From positions 142,994,247-143,058,246 of the forward strand of contig NC_081412.1 in the NCBI RefSeq assembly GCF_030272615.1: a stretch of 64,000 nt of DNA, in the 5' to 3' direction. Position numbers and translations under genes: made by a program. This DNA is from Cryptomeria japonica. Lineage: Eukaryota; Streptophyta; Pinopsida; Cupressales; Cupressaceae. The notes under the pieces were generated by a model. That model was not told the origin of the DNA. It was given only the letters and a program-made list of their open reading frames with translations, and made no database searches. This document shows positions 24,365 to 37,681 of this stretch, in pieces; the first letter of the stretch is position 1, and each line of letters begins with the position of its first letter.

Positions 24365-27300
24365 CATGTTGCAACACTAGGATCTCTGGTTTTGCTTGTG
24401 CCCTTAGTTGGTGTGTGTGTGTCTATCTTATGTTGTATGCTTGTCCTCCTTGATGTGAGGGTGTGATTTAACAAACCCTACTTGTGTGTAACGTGTGTGT
24501 TCACACCTTGTTTTCGCCTTATTGATGTGGGTGTTTTGGGAATAATTGTAGGTGTTTTGTCTGCTTATTGAGGTCTTGGTCTATGATTTCTCTTACGTTG
24601 AAGGGGAGTCGTATGTACCTTTGTTCTTGATTTGTTTTACTCTTTTGACTAATCCATCTAGGTTGGTTGTTAATATCTTGAATCTAAAAGTACGAAATGT
24701 GCTTGTTTATGGTTTTGATCAATTTTAATGATTGTCCACTTGAAAGACTAGTATGGAAAATATTAATTCTTATTATGTAGTAAATTGAGTGATTATGACT
24801 CTTCTTCTTCTCTCTCTCTAGTAAATTAAAAGGATTTGATATGGGTAATTATCTCTTATTTAAGTTTTCTTATTGGAAGTGAAAGGAAGATATTTCTTGA
24901 GCCCTTGTGTGAGCCTCATAATGTTTTTGTGTTTTAAATTGTGAAAGGGATTGGTTTGGGAGTTAATTTTTGGTTAATGATAGAAAATTGTATGTTTGCT
25001 TTAAGGGTTCTCCATGTGCTTGGTAGGAGTAATATAATTAAATTCCATCTTAAGTAAGGTGCATTAAAATGCGCATAGTTGATTTTGTGAAAATTGCTTG
25101 TTGTGAAAGGAATACCAGAAGAGGACATGTTGTAGTAACTTCAGGAGTCTATTAATGTGTTCCTCAAAGGATGGTTTTAAGTGCTTATTCAACTAGTGTG
25201 ATTTAGGACCTATTAAGTGACGCACCATTTAACTTGCTTTGGATATGGGTAATTGTCTTATTATGTTTCAAAAAGAGTAAATGAAAGACATGTTAAATTG
25301 TATGCATCAAATGTGTAATATCTAGTAGATAGCTCTTCATTTACCTCCTTTTCATATTATGAATTTTCAATGTTAGATTTGATGTAGTATTGTATTGTAT
25401 TGTATTACGAATAGAGATTGTTCTCTAGAAGACTTGTATTACAAAAGAAAATTTGATTTTCTTGAATTCTTGATCGGAAAACTAGAACAATATAGTGCAA
25501 CAATAATGATTAGAAATGTCAAGTTAGGATGCTTTGGCACCTTTCTAAAAGATAGCGAAAAGAAAACCTTGCAACTAAAATGATAGACTGATATCCGAGC
25601 AATATGGTGTGATCTTGAAATTCTTGTGTAAAGCATAATTAAAACTTCCCTTAAGTATATGTTAGCATAATGTGAAGTACTCCCCGTAAATGTGACTAAA
25701 CCAGTGATGGTGCTATTCTGTGTGTGTTGTGAGAAAACCTGTACTTGCTATGTGTGCCCATGGTATGGTGAAGTAATCAACCATGGGGAATATGTTTGCT
25801 TATGAGTATGGGAAACCATACCTATCTATGTGATGTTGCTTATTTGTTTCCTTACTGAGTGCCAACCCACGGGTTGTTGATAAGTCAGTACGTGAAGGGG
25901 TAGTAGTATAATTCACCATTCCTTGAATAGTATGAACAGCGTACGAGTAATGTCGACGCGAAGCGACTTTAGCTTCCCTATTTTGATGAAAAGTATGGTT
26001 TTGTAATGAACTGTAACATAGGTGTACTCTATACTTCCCCTTTTGATGAACTGATTTACGAGGTTCATGTGTGCCAGCCTAATTCCTATCCGTTATTTTG
26101 AGCATAATGATGATAATTCTTGAGCATATTGATGGATTTTATTGGAGCATCTTTTGCCTTGTCTTCATGAGAGGCGTGTTATTTTTTTTCTTACATAAGT
26201 TGCCAACTGACTAGTGTTGGTAGACTTGTGGGTAGACCTTAGCCATGTATACCTCTGGCTTACGATGAGTATCCTAAGAGGAACATCGCTATGCGGAGTG
26301 TGACCGGTGCGTGCCTTATCCGCGGGGTACACTGCCATGCGGGATACGTCCATTGCGTGCCTTGTCCGCTTGGAGTATTGCCATGCTGTGTTGAGACATG
26401 ATGCAGGATGTAGTAGACATTTCCATGCGGCCTATCGATAGGTATAGGGTAGAGCCATGCCACGTGATGACGTAATGCGGGGTGATGTCGAGGTGCACAC
26501 CGTCATGCCATGTGGATGTGTGACTTGGCCACACCACATGATGAGCTACAAGGATAGCTAGATGATTGTTCCTTCCTTCCTCATTGGTGGCTAGTTACTA
26601 GTCACGTAGTGATGTAATGTACACTTATGATTTTCTTTTATTTATTTAATTGTTCCTTGTGGGCCAGCAATTTATTTTACTTTGACCTTGACAGTTTAGC
26701 CACGATCTTGCAATCTTGATCTTGCTTGATTTGATGTTGCAAATCCGGAAATTATTTTCTTGTCTTATTGTTGGAATTGACAATTATTATGTTTATTCTT
26801 TTGTACTTTGGTGGCTAAACCGGTTTACCCTTGTTGTTTTCGTATGCTGGTCTTGTGTTACAATGTGAATTCCTCTCCAAGGACGTAGGAGACAATATTT
26901 GATGAGTGTATACGAGGAAGTAAACGCAGGGAACCTTGAGGAAGGAGGTATGTGAGGCTATGAGACAGCTAGGATCCACTACCTACCTATGAGTGGTGAC
27001 TATCTCTTAGAGGCTAAACACCTTACACAACAAGGGATATTCACGAGGGACTTGTATGGAAGGTAGCATCGCTATGGTGTACCCTAGAACCATCAAGCCC
27101 TCCAGTGAGATGTTGGACATTTGTTGATCGTGTATTTACTCTGAGAGCAGGCATAGAGATGTGGATCATTGTGTTGTGCAAACCAGTCTTGTGGATGGAT
27201 ATTATGTGCAATCATGGAATAAATGGTATTAACTTGACACTGTGTTATGGGGCATAGTCATTGGAAGGGTTCTTGTATGTCTGAAAAGTGTAAACAATTG

Positions 27301-27751
27301 AGTTCTTATGTTGCTCTTATTTGTCGGAAGTAACTTGGTTGCAAAAAAATTGATATTTGAAGCTAGTTCTATGCGATAAAGTTTTGTGAAAGAGATGAAT
27401 CGGTGAAAGAAATTGACGTTGAGAGCATATTTTCTTGTCATGTTTGATAAATGAGTATGATAACTGTGCCTATATATTTTAATTGCTTAAATTTGGTGTA
27501 ATAAAAAGGGAAAAGTCTCGTATCTTTACTATGATTGTGTGTAAATTATAGAATATTTCAAGCTATGAATGATGTTAGATGCATTTTTGTTAATGGATGA
27601 TGACACTCATAGAGGATTTATGATTAATGTTCTAAGATGATGGCAAAATAGTTGGTTGTGCAAATTGATAATTGTTAATTCAGTTTAAGGGCTAATGCGT
27701 GTTGGATGACTTCCGTTTAGCTTTGCGACTTCCAGGAGTAAGTCGGAGCCT

Positions 27752-27763
27752 AGGGGGGGAGAA
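27752..27763 (+). other. Polypurine tract before LTR 4
   Basis: AGGGGGGGAGAA abuts the LTR. Confidence 0.88.
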
Positions 27764-29425
27764 TGTAATGCCCATACCCTAGTCGGACTTGTAAAACCCA
27801 TTTGACCTTGGTTGACTTCCTATGTGGCATTCTTGAATGGTAGGTTAACCGTGATGCAATGTGTAGTTTAGATAATATAAATAATTGTGCATACTTATTA
27901 TTGTGCTTTTGCATCGATTCTTGTGTAAATGTAATTGTTCCTAACCCTTGTGATAAACCTTGAGCTAATGCCTTCATTGAATATGTATATGTATATGTAT
28001 GGTTGCGTGATTCATGGGTGCAGAAGATTCTAGGTACGACGCTGCCTAAGGCGAGGTTCATCTCCTTCGGTGTTCGCAGGTTTGAGTAAACCTCCTCCAT
28101 CCTTAGAATTTGGATTTGGGGTCATTAAACTCTCGTCTTGCCTTAGCCATGGTCAGGTGAGCATCGTGTGTGGATTCGTGGGGCCTTTTTTTCATTGGGT
28201 TGCGTGTCATGTGATTTGGTGGACTTCCTCGATTTGCATGCCTTGCGCGGGGTAAGTGGAGTTTGTTATCCTAAGTATGTAATTCAATTTAATGAGCAGA
28301 TGTACGCATTAGTAAATTAGAAATTTAAAATAGGTAGCTTCTTTTATATGATTAATCGTTAATTTAAGAGATCGCTTTAATTATAATTGTAGCAAGCTTA
28401 AAGTAGTTAACTTGAATTAATGTGTTCATTTACGCATTATTAGTTGAGAAAATTAGAGTAAATAGATTTCTTTCATGAGAGTAGTCATTTATTTAAAAAC
28501 GTCGCTTTATTATGTTATAGCGAGTCAATTTAATAGTTACTTTTAATAATAACGAATTTAATGAGTTATGCATTTTAGAAGAGAAAGATTTAAAGTCATT
28601 TGGGAAATAGAAGTAAATTAATCATATTTGCATTTGGAAGAGAAAAGGGTAAATTTTATTATTTAAAGAAAATTATTCTTTTTACTTGTAAAGTTGATTT
28701 AGTATAAAAGATTGATTTTTGGAAATTTAAATTAATGAAAATGCTTTACCCTGGTCAATAGTTTCAAAATATAATGTAGTCCTAAATTAGTATTGAGAAA
28801 TTAAAATTAGAATTAAATAAGAAATAGAAACATTTTAATTTTAATTAGAAAAGCAAATAAGATGTATTGAATAGTGGAGAGGAATGATTTCCCATTCTCA
28901 TTCTCTTTTATTTTAAAAATAAAAATGCCTAGATTTGAAATGGAAAATTAGGGCAAAAAATGGGGTTTCTCATTTTAACCTAGTTTTTAAATATTTTTGG
29001 GGGGGTTCTCTTTTTGGCATCTTGTTGGAAATGGAGGTGGGAAAAATGTGGGAGAAGATGGAGTTCTCTTGCTTGGAGTTGCAGGTGGAGCTATTCATCA
29101 AGACTCTTCCCGGAATGCATTTGGAGGTAGGATTCGAATGCACCATTTTTGGTTCCTTTTAAAATTGTGGGTATATCTCTGAAACTTGTGTTGAAGATTT
29201 CTTGCTCCAAAACCTCCATGATTGTCATTTAAATGTAGGAATCAGTTTTGAAAGCATGGGTAGTTCTTGGATCAAATTCTTGTTTCCTAGAAGATTTTGT
29301 GGTTTTAAACTTCATGAGCAAATATTTTTCCCATAATGAAGATTTTGGTAAAATCTGGAAAATGAATGGGTCTGTAAAAAAATAAAATAAAATAAAAATA
29401 GAAATAAAATGATGGGAGATTTTGT

Positions 29426-29456
<31 letters not shown>

Positions 29457-32222
29457 TTTTTTTAAAAGATTTTTAATGATTAAATCCGGACTGTAAATCG
29501 GATCATATAATTAACTGGAAAAAAAAAAAAATATGATTTTGGGGTTTTAGGGGGGGAGCCGAAGCTCAACCCACGCGCCGCCATAGTTTTTGTTCGGTGC
29601 CACACATAGTGGGGAGCCGAAGGGGCTACGACCCCCACGGCGGGCGCAGAACCCCCGACTCCACTGTAAGTGGAGGCCGAGGGGCTTGCGTCCTCCGTGG
29701 AGGCTGCAGCCTCTTCGGCTAGGGCATGACCGCCCTAGGGTTTCGCCGCCTAGGGTTTGGCCGCCCTCTATTTTTTGTAAAATGTTTTTTTTAATGTTTA
29801 CTTATTCTTTTAAGTATGGTTAAAACTTGATTTTTGGTGGTTTTCATTGTATATAAAAAAAGAGGAGATGCTTATTGATGTAAATTTATTTTAAGTAATA
29901 TTTGTATTTTAAAAATGAGTTGAGATTTTATTTTGGTAAATAATGTTTAAGAAAAAAAAAAAGGGATAAATGTATATATTTAAAATATATGCTAATATAG
30001 GTAACATCTATTTAGCATATATTATTAATTATATATACAAATTTTTGGGCTTTAATATAGCAATGACTTTCCTTGTATTTTTAAATCTAATGATAATTAA
30101 TTATATGATAATGAGTAAATCAAATGGAGGTAATGGTCTTTAATTTTTAAATGTATGCAATAGAAGCTTGATTTAGTTCGGTAATGATTTCTCCATTTCT
30201 TCATTTACTCTTAATGTAATTTGTTCCTTATAGTAAAAGGGTAATTTTTGTGTCATTAGAGAAGGGGCTAGACTATTGTTGTAAACCAACTTGTCATTAG
30301 TGTTTATCTAAGGATTAATTAATCTATTTAGATGCTTAAGTCAACTTGAGAAAATGTTGTAATTACCCATCAACACTAGAGCATGGCCTATTATTATTTT
30401 GGTAATCGATGCATCTATTATAGTAGCACGTCTAGATAGGTATGTTGGGACTCTATCGTCTGATTTCTTTTGTCTGACCCACGTCCGTCAAGTCTCCATT
30501 TAGGGTACCGACAGTTAAGAAATCCCTTGTTCTTGCTTTGATGTATTTGGTGGGATCCGCTTCAAAAAGGGGTCATTATATAACTTTCGACCAAGGTGGC
30601 TATTGTATATTGGTTGTGTTCGCCTAAGTGGCAAAGATGTAAAAGACTTATAAATTATGTATTCCTAACGATATAATACCAAAGGGGTCTTGCAGTTGAG
30701 CAGACCCGGAGAGGTAGCCCTTTAGGGGTGAACTCCGAGATCATATCTGTGTTATGCGATGTTTTATCTTCCTTTGTTTCATGCTTTAAGTTATCATGTA
30801 TGGTTGTTATCTGGTAAAGTGTACGATAGGAAAGTAACGAATTTGAATATAAGTGCATAAAATTATTCATCTTGACAAATGTAGTAAATCAGGTTCATGG
30901 AAGATTGTAATTAAGATTATGGGAAAAGTATTTTGATAATGTGGATTAAAGGTAGTAATAGTGAAAAGAATCTTGCTAGGTTACATCATTGGATTAACTT
31001 GTGATTAAGCATGTAAATTGAGCAAATGAGTATGGGAAACAAAGCTAGAATTAATGTTATAATTTCTAAGTTGAAATCTAAAGGATGAACATCATATATG
31101 TATTTACTTTTATCTTCTTAAACAAGTAACGCCATGTTAATTATGTTCCACTACATTGGATGAAATTCTTTAGTTATTTCACGTTTTAATCTTAACAATA
31201 ATCCTTACCAAAATTAACTTGGAAATTGGGTTAACTCAACTATTTATCCATAATTGTAACCTTAATTAAAGAATCTCTTATGATTGCTAAAAATGAACTA
31301 AAATGGGACGTGTTTGTATAGTTGTTTACATGTTAATCTTAGTAAATGTATATTTTCATATTAACTTCATTTAACTAAAAAGAGTGACACACATTTAGTT
31401 AGTTATAATCTAATCCTAAAGGAAGAACATCACTATGACCTTATATTTTAATCCTGTAATGATGAATATCATCTTGCTAACTATATTTTACTTTAAAGGA
31501 TGAACTCATGTGTTCCTAATACCTTTTCACCTTAACGAATTTAGTCCATCTATTAGTACTATTAAATCTTCAATGAATGAACTCTATGGTTACTCACATT
31601 TTATTCTCCATAAAAGAACTACAACTCATTAGTTGGCTATGCATGAAATCAAGTGAAGGGACCACACTCTATTAATTGTAGTTTAATCCTAAATGAATGT
31701 ATCTCATCTTATTAACCATACTTTTAATACTTAAGAAAAATACCAAATGTGGGTGGTTATCTTAAAACCCAAAAGAATGAACTTCATTATATTAAACGCT
31801 TGAACCTTTTTGGGGGGCCTCCTAATGAAATTATGAAATAAAGTGCATTGAATAAGTAACCTCACAATGGCCTCCTAACCACCCAATGTAAATGAACGCT
31901 TCCTAAAATTATAAGATTTTAAATCATTGAACATATGTATAATCAAGTCTTACGCATTATCTCGTAATTAAGTTATCCAGCTTACTGGATCAATTGACGC
32001 ATGTTGAGTTGGGAGTAAGGTTACGTAACCACGTTGGGAAACTCCTTAGGTTCGTTTAGCCTTCCGTTGTGGTATCTAAGTCTTAGATAACTCCTAATTA
32101 TCTTAATTTTGTAACTTTTCTTTAACGCTCTTAATTATTATTAAAAAAAATAAAAAATTATTTACACTCTAATCGAGTGATTTTAACTTAAACCCTTAGG
32201 GGTTTCTTGGCAGGGCATTACA
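27764..32222 (+). repeat. LARD-like LTR 4 (4459 bp)
   Basis: The TA tract is 29426-29454, the GC-rich block 29540-29770, and TATAAA 30649-30654. Its 5' part shares many variants with LTR 5 only, such as GATTCTAGGTACGACGCTGC near 28026 and the AAAATAAAATAAAATAAA stretch before the TA tract. The end reads GGCAGGGCATTACA. Confidence 0.92.
29540..29770 (+). other. GC-rich block in LTR 4
   Basis: It starts with an altered leader (TTTTAGGGGGGG) and lacks the CCCCTCCCC segment seen in LTR 1. Confidence 0.7.
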
Positions 32223-32224
32223 CT

Positions 32225-32237
32225 TGGTATCAGAGCC
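32225..32237 (+). other. Primer-binding site, initiator tRNA-Met
   Basis: TGGTATCAGAGCC, two bases after LTR 4; intact. Confidence 0.93.
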
Positions 32238-35200
32238 CATGTTGCAACACTAGGATCTCTGGTTTTGCTTGTGCCCTTAGTTGGTGTGTGTGTGTCTATC
32301 TTATGTTGTATGCTTGTCCTCCTTGATGTGAGGGTGTGATTTAACAAACCCTACTTGTGTGTAACGTGTGTGTTCACACCTTGTTTTCGCCTTATTGATG
32401 TGGGTGTTTTGGGAATAATTGTAGGTGTTTTGTCTGCTTATTGAGGTCTTGGTCTATGATTTCTCTTACGTTGAAGGGGAGTCGTATGTACCTTTGTTCT
32501 TGATTTGTTTTACTCTTTTGACTAATCCATCTAGGTTGGTTGTTAATATCTTGAATCTAAAAGTACGAAATGTGCTTGTTTATGGTTTTGATCAATTTTA
32601 ATGATTGTCCACTTGAAAGACTAGTATGGCAAATATTAATGCTTATTATGTAGTAAATTGAGTGATTATGACTCTTCTTCTTCTCTCTCTCTAGTAAATT
32701 AAAAGGATTTGATATGGGTAATTATCTCTTATTTAAGTTTTCTTATTGGAAGTGAAAGGAAGATATTTCTTGAGCCCTTGTGTGAGCCTCATAAGGTTTT
32801 TGTGTTTTAAATTGTGAAAGGGATTGGTTTGGGAGTTAATTTTTGGTTAATGATAGAAAATTGTATGTTTTCTTTAAGGGTTCTCCATGTGCTTGGTAGG
32901 AGTAATATAATTAAATTCCATCTTAAGTAAGGTGCATTAAAATGCGCATAGTTGATTTTGTGAAAATTGCTTGTTGTGAAAGGAATACCAAAAGAGGACA
33001 TGTTGTAGTAGCTTCAGGAGTGTATTAATGTGTTCCTCAAAGGATGGTTTTAAGTGCTTATTCAACTAGTTTGATTTAGGACCTATTAAGTGAGGCACCA
33101 TTTAACTTGCTTTGGATATGGGTAATTGTCTTATTATGTTTCAAAAAGAGTAAATGAAAGACATGTTAAATTGTATGCATCAAATGTGTAATATCTAGTA
33201 GATAGCTCTTCATTTACCTCCTTTTCATATTATGAATTTTGAATGTTAGATTTGATGTAGTATTGTATTGTATTGTATTACGAATAGTGATTGTTCTCTA
33301 GAAGACTTGTACTACAAAAGAAAATTTGATTGTCTCGAATTCTTGATCGGAAAACTAGAACATTATAGTGCAACAATAATGATTAGAAATGTCAAGTTAG
33401 GATGCTTTGGCACCTTTCTAAAAGATAGCGAAAAGAAAACCTTGCAACTAAAATGATAGACCGATATCCGAGCAATATGGTGTGATCTTGAAATTCTTGT
33501 GTATTCGTAGGAAATAGTTGATTTTCCAACCCTCTTCCTCCTCTTGTTTAAAATATAGGAATTGTTGTTTTTGAAATACCATTTAGCATGCAGTGATTTG
33601 AAAGAAATTTTGTTACAACGCATGTGAAATTGTATGTTGCTTTGGCTTCTAATTGAAAGAGGAAAGTTTTTTGCCTTGGGAAAAAAAAGGAAATTGCATA
33701 GTTAGTAATGTGAATGAAAATGCTTAGGGAAGATTGAAAAGATATCAGAATGATGTAATTTCTTTGTGTAAGTTTGAATTGTTGAGAATTTCAGAATGTG
33801 TATCTAGAGTAAACTTTGTTTGGTGATTCATGTGTAAAGTATAATTAAAACTTCCTTTAAGTCTATGTTAGCATAATGTGAAGTACTCCCCGTAAATGTG
33901 ACTAAACCAGTGATGGTGCTATTCTGTGTGTGTTGTGAGAAAACCCATACTTGCTATGTGTGCCCATGGGATGGTGAAGTAATCAAGCATGGGGAATATG
34001 TTTGCTTATGAGTATGGGAAACCATACCTATCTACGTGATGTTGCTTATTTGTTTCCTTACTGAGTGCCAACCCACGGGTTGTTGATAAGTCAATATGTG
34101 AAGGGGTAGTAGTAGAAGTCACCATTCCTTGAATAGTATGAACAGCGTATGAGTAATGTCGACGCGAAGCGACTTTAGCTTTCTTATTTTGAGGAAAAGT
34201 ATGGTTTTGTAATGAACTGTAACATAGGTGTACTCTATACTTCCCCTTGTGATGAACCGATTTACGAGATTCATGTGTGCCAGCCTAATTCCTATCCTTT
34301 ATTTTGAGCATAAAGATGACATTTCTTGAGCATATTGATGGATTTTATTGGAGCATCTTTTGCCTTGTCTTCATGAGAGGCATGTTATTTTTTTTCTTAC
34401 ATAAGTTGCCAACTGACTAGTGTTGGTAGACTTGTGGGTAGACCTTAGCCGTGTATACCTCTGGCTTACGGTGAGTATCCTGAGAGGAACATCACTATGC
34501 GGAGTGTGACCGACATGTGCCTTATCCACAGGGTACACTGCCATGCAGGATACGTCCATTGCATGCCTTGTCCGCTTGGAGTATTGCCATGCTATGCTGA
34601 GACATGATGCAGGATGTAGTAGACATTTCCATGCGGCCTACCGATAGTTATAGGGTAGAGCCATGCCACGTGACGACGTTATGCGGGGTAATGCCGAGGT
34701 GCACACCGCCATGCCATGCTGATGTGTGACTTGGCCACACCACATGATGAGCTACTAGGATAGCTAGACGATTGTTCCTTCCTTCCTCGTTGGTGGCTAG
34801 TTACTAGTCACGTAGTGATGTAATGTGCACTTATGATTTTGTTTTATTTATTTAATTGTTCCTTGTGGGCCAGCAATTTATTTTACTTTGACCTTGACAG
34901 TTTAGCCAGGATCTTACAATCTTGATCTTACTTGATTTGATGTTGCAAATCCGGAAATTATTTTCTTGTCTTATTGTTGGAATTGACAATTATTATGTTT
35001 ATTCTTTTGTACTTTGGTGGCTAAACCGGTTTACCCTTGTTGTTTTCGTATGTTGGTCTTGTGTTGCAATGTGAATAACTCTCCAAGGATGTAGGACACA
35101 GTCTTGGATGAGTGTATACGAGGAAGTAGACGCAGGGAACCTTGAGGATGGAGGTATGTGAGGCTGTGAGACAGCTAGGATCCACTATCTACCTATGAGT

Positions 35201-36004
35201 GGTGACTATCTCTTGGAGGCTAAACACCTTACACAACAAGGGATATTCACGAGGGACTTGTATGGAAGGTAGCACAGCTATGGTGTACCCTAGCACCATC
35301 AAGCCCTCGAGTGAGATGTTGGACATTTGTTGATCATGTATTTACTCTGAGAGCAGGCATAGAGATGTGGATCATATATGTTACCTTTGACCGAGCATTA
35401 GACATGCTCACATGTGGCCTATTGTGTTGTGCAAACCAGTCTTGTGGATGGATATTATGTGCAATCATGGAATAAATGGTATTAACTTGACACTATGTTA
35501 TGGGGCATAGTCATTGGAAGGGTTCTTGTATGTCTGAAAAGTGTAAACAATTGAGTTCTTACGTTGCTCTCATTCGTCGGAAGTAACTTGGTTGCAAAAA
35601 AATTGATATTTGAAGCTAGTTCTATGTGATAAAGTTTTGTGAAAGAGATGAATCGGTGAAAGAAATTGACCTTGAGAGCATATTTTCTTGTCATGTTTGA
35701 TAAATGAGTATGATAACTGTGCCTATATATTTTAATTGCTTAAATTTGGTGTAATAAAAAGGGAAAAGTCTCGTATCTTTACTATGATTGTGTGTAAATT
35801 ATAGAATATTTCAAGATGTGAATGATGTTAGATGCATTTTTTTTAATGGATGATGACACTCGTAGAGGATTTATGATTAATGTTCTAAGATGATGGCAAA
35901 ATAGTTGGTTGTGCAAATTGATAATTGTTAATTCAGTTTAAGGGCTAATGCGTGTTGGATGACTTCCGTTTAGCTTTGCGACTTCCAGGAGTAAGTCGGA
36001 GCCT

Positions 36005-36016
36005 AGGGGGGGAGAA
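36005..36016 (+). other. Polypurine tract before LTR 5
   Basis: AGGGGGGGAGAA abuts the LTR. Confidence 0.88.
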
Positions 36017-37649
36017 TGTAATGCCCATACCCTAGTCGGACTTGTACTACCCATTTGACCTTGGTTGACTTCCTATGTGGCATTCTTGAATGGTAGGTTA
36101 ACCGTGATGCAATGTGTAGTTTAGATAATATAAATAATTGTGCATACTTATTATTGTGCTTTTGCATCGATTCTTGTGTAAATGTAATTGTTCCTAACCC
36201 TTGTGATAAACCTTGAGCTAATGCCTTCATTGAATATGTATATGTATATGTATGGTTGCGTGATTCATGGGTGCAGAAGATTCTAGGTACGACGCTGCCT
36301 AAGGCGAGGTTCATCTCCTTCGGTGTTCGCAGGTTTGAGTAAACCTCCTCCATCCTTAGAATTTGGATTTGGGGTCATTAAACTCTCGTCTTGCCTTAGC
36401 CATGGTCAGGTGAGCATCGTGTGTGGATTCGTGGGGTCTTCTTTTCATTGGGTTGCGTGTCATGTGATTTGGTGGACTTCCTCGATTTGCATGCCTTGCG
36501 CGGGGTAAGTGGAGTTTGTTATCCTAAGTATGTAATTCAATTTAATGAGCAGATGTACGCATTAGTAAATTAGAAATTTAAAATAGGTAGCTTCTTTTAT
36601 ATGATTAATCGTTAATTTAAGAGATCGCTTTAATTATAATTGTAGCAAGCTTAAAGTAGTTAACTTGAATTAATGTGTTCATTTACGCATTATTAGTTGA
36701 GAAAATTAGAGTAAATAGATTTCTTTCATGAGAGTAGTCATTTATTTAAAAACGTCGCTTTATTATGTTATAGCGAGTCAATTTAATAGTTAATTTTAAT
36801 AATAACGAATTTAATGAGTTATGCGTTTTAGAAGAGAAAGATTTAAAGTCATTTGGGAAATAGAAGTAAATTAATCATATTCACATTTGGAAGAGAAAAG
36901 GGTAAATTTTATTATTTAAAGAAAATTATTCTTTTTACTTGTAAAGTTGATTTAGTATAAAAGATTGATTTTTGGAAATTTAAATTAATGAAAATATAAT
37001 GTAGGCCTAAATTAGTATTGAGAAATTAAAATTAGAATTAAATAAGAAATAGAAACATTTTAATTTTAATTAGAAAAGCAAATAAGATGTATTGAATAGT
37101 GGAGAGGAATGATTTCCCATTCTCATTCTCTTTTATTTTAAAAATAAAAATTCCTAGATTTGAAATGGAAAATTAGGGCAAAAAATGGGGTTTCTCATTT
37201 TAACCTAGTTTTTGAATATTTTTGGGGAGGTTCTCTTTTTGGCATCTTGTTGGAAATGGAGGTGGGAAAAATGTGGGAGAAGATGGAGTTCTCTTGCTTG
37301 GAGTTGCAGGTGGAGCTATTCATCAAGACTCTTCCCGGAATGTGTTTGGAGGTAGGATTCGAATGCACCATTTTTGGTTCCTTTTAAAATTGTGGGTATA
37401 TCTCCGAAATTTGTGTTGAAGATTTCTTGCTCCAAAACCTCCATGATTGTCGCTTAAACGTAGGAATCAGTTTTGAAAGCATGGGTAGTTCTTGGATCAA
37501 ATTCTTGTTTCCTAGAAGATTTTGTGGTTTTAAACTTCATGAGGAAATATTTTTCCCATAATGAAGATTTTGGTAAAATCTGGAAAATGAATGGGTCTGT
37601 AAAAAAATAAAATAAAATAAAAATAGAAATAAAATGATGGGAGATTTCG

Positions 37650-37681
<32 letters not shown>

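Larger units (their letters stand above)
24350..27763 (+). mobile_element. LARD-like internal region 3 (3414 bp), private 333-bp deletion
   Basis: It keeps the 321-bp block but lacks a neighbouring 333 bp equivalent to 17336-17668 of copy 2. The junction near 25630 sits on a TGTGTA found at both ends of the missing segment, which indicates a short-repeat deletion. About 40 bp around 27170 are also missing. The CATGCGG-rich stretch is 26281-26551. Confidence 0.88.
32223..36016 (+). mobile_element. LARD-like internal region 4 (3794 bp), full form
   Basis: It has the same length as internal region 2, including the 321-bp block (about 33156-33476). The CATGCGG-rich stretch is 34491-34757 and has lost some CpGs. 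No coding motifs. Confidence 0.88.

Noticed and set aside
27750-28100. 116-codon minus-strand ORF across the start of LTR 4, and its relatives in the other LTRs
   Set aside because: It crosses the purine tract/LTR boundary and its length varies with single substitutions among copies; the translation is low-complexity.
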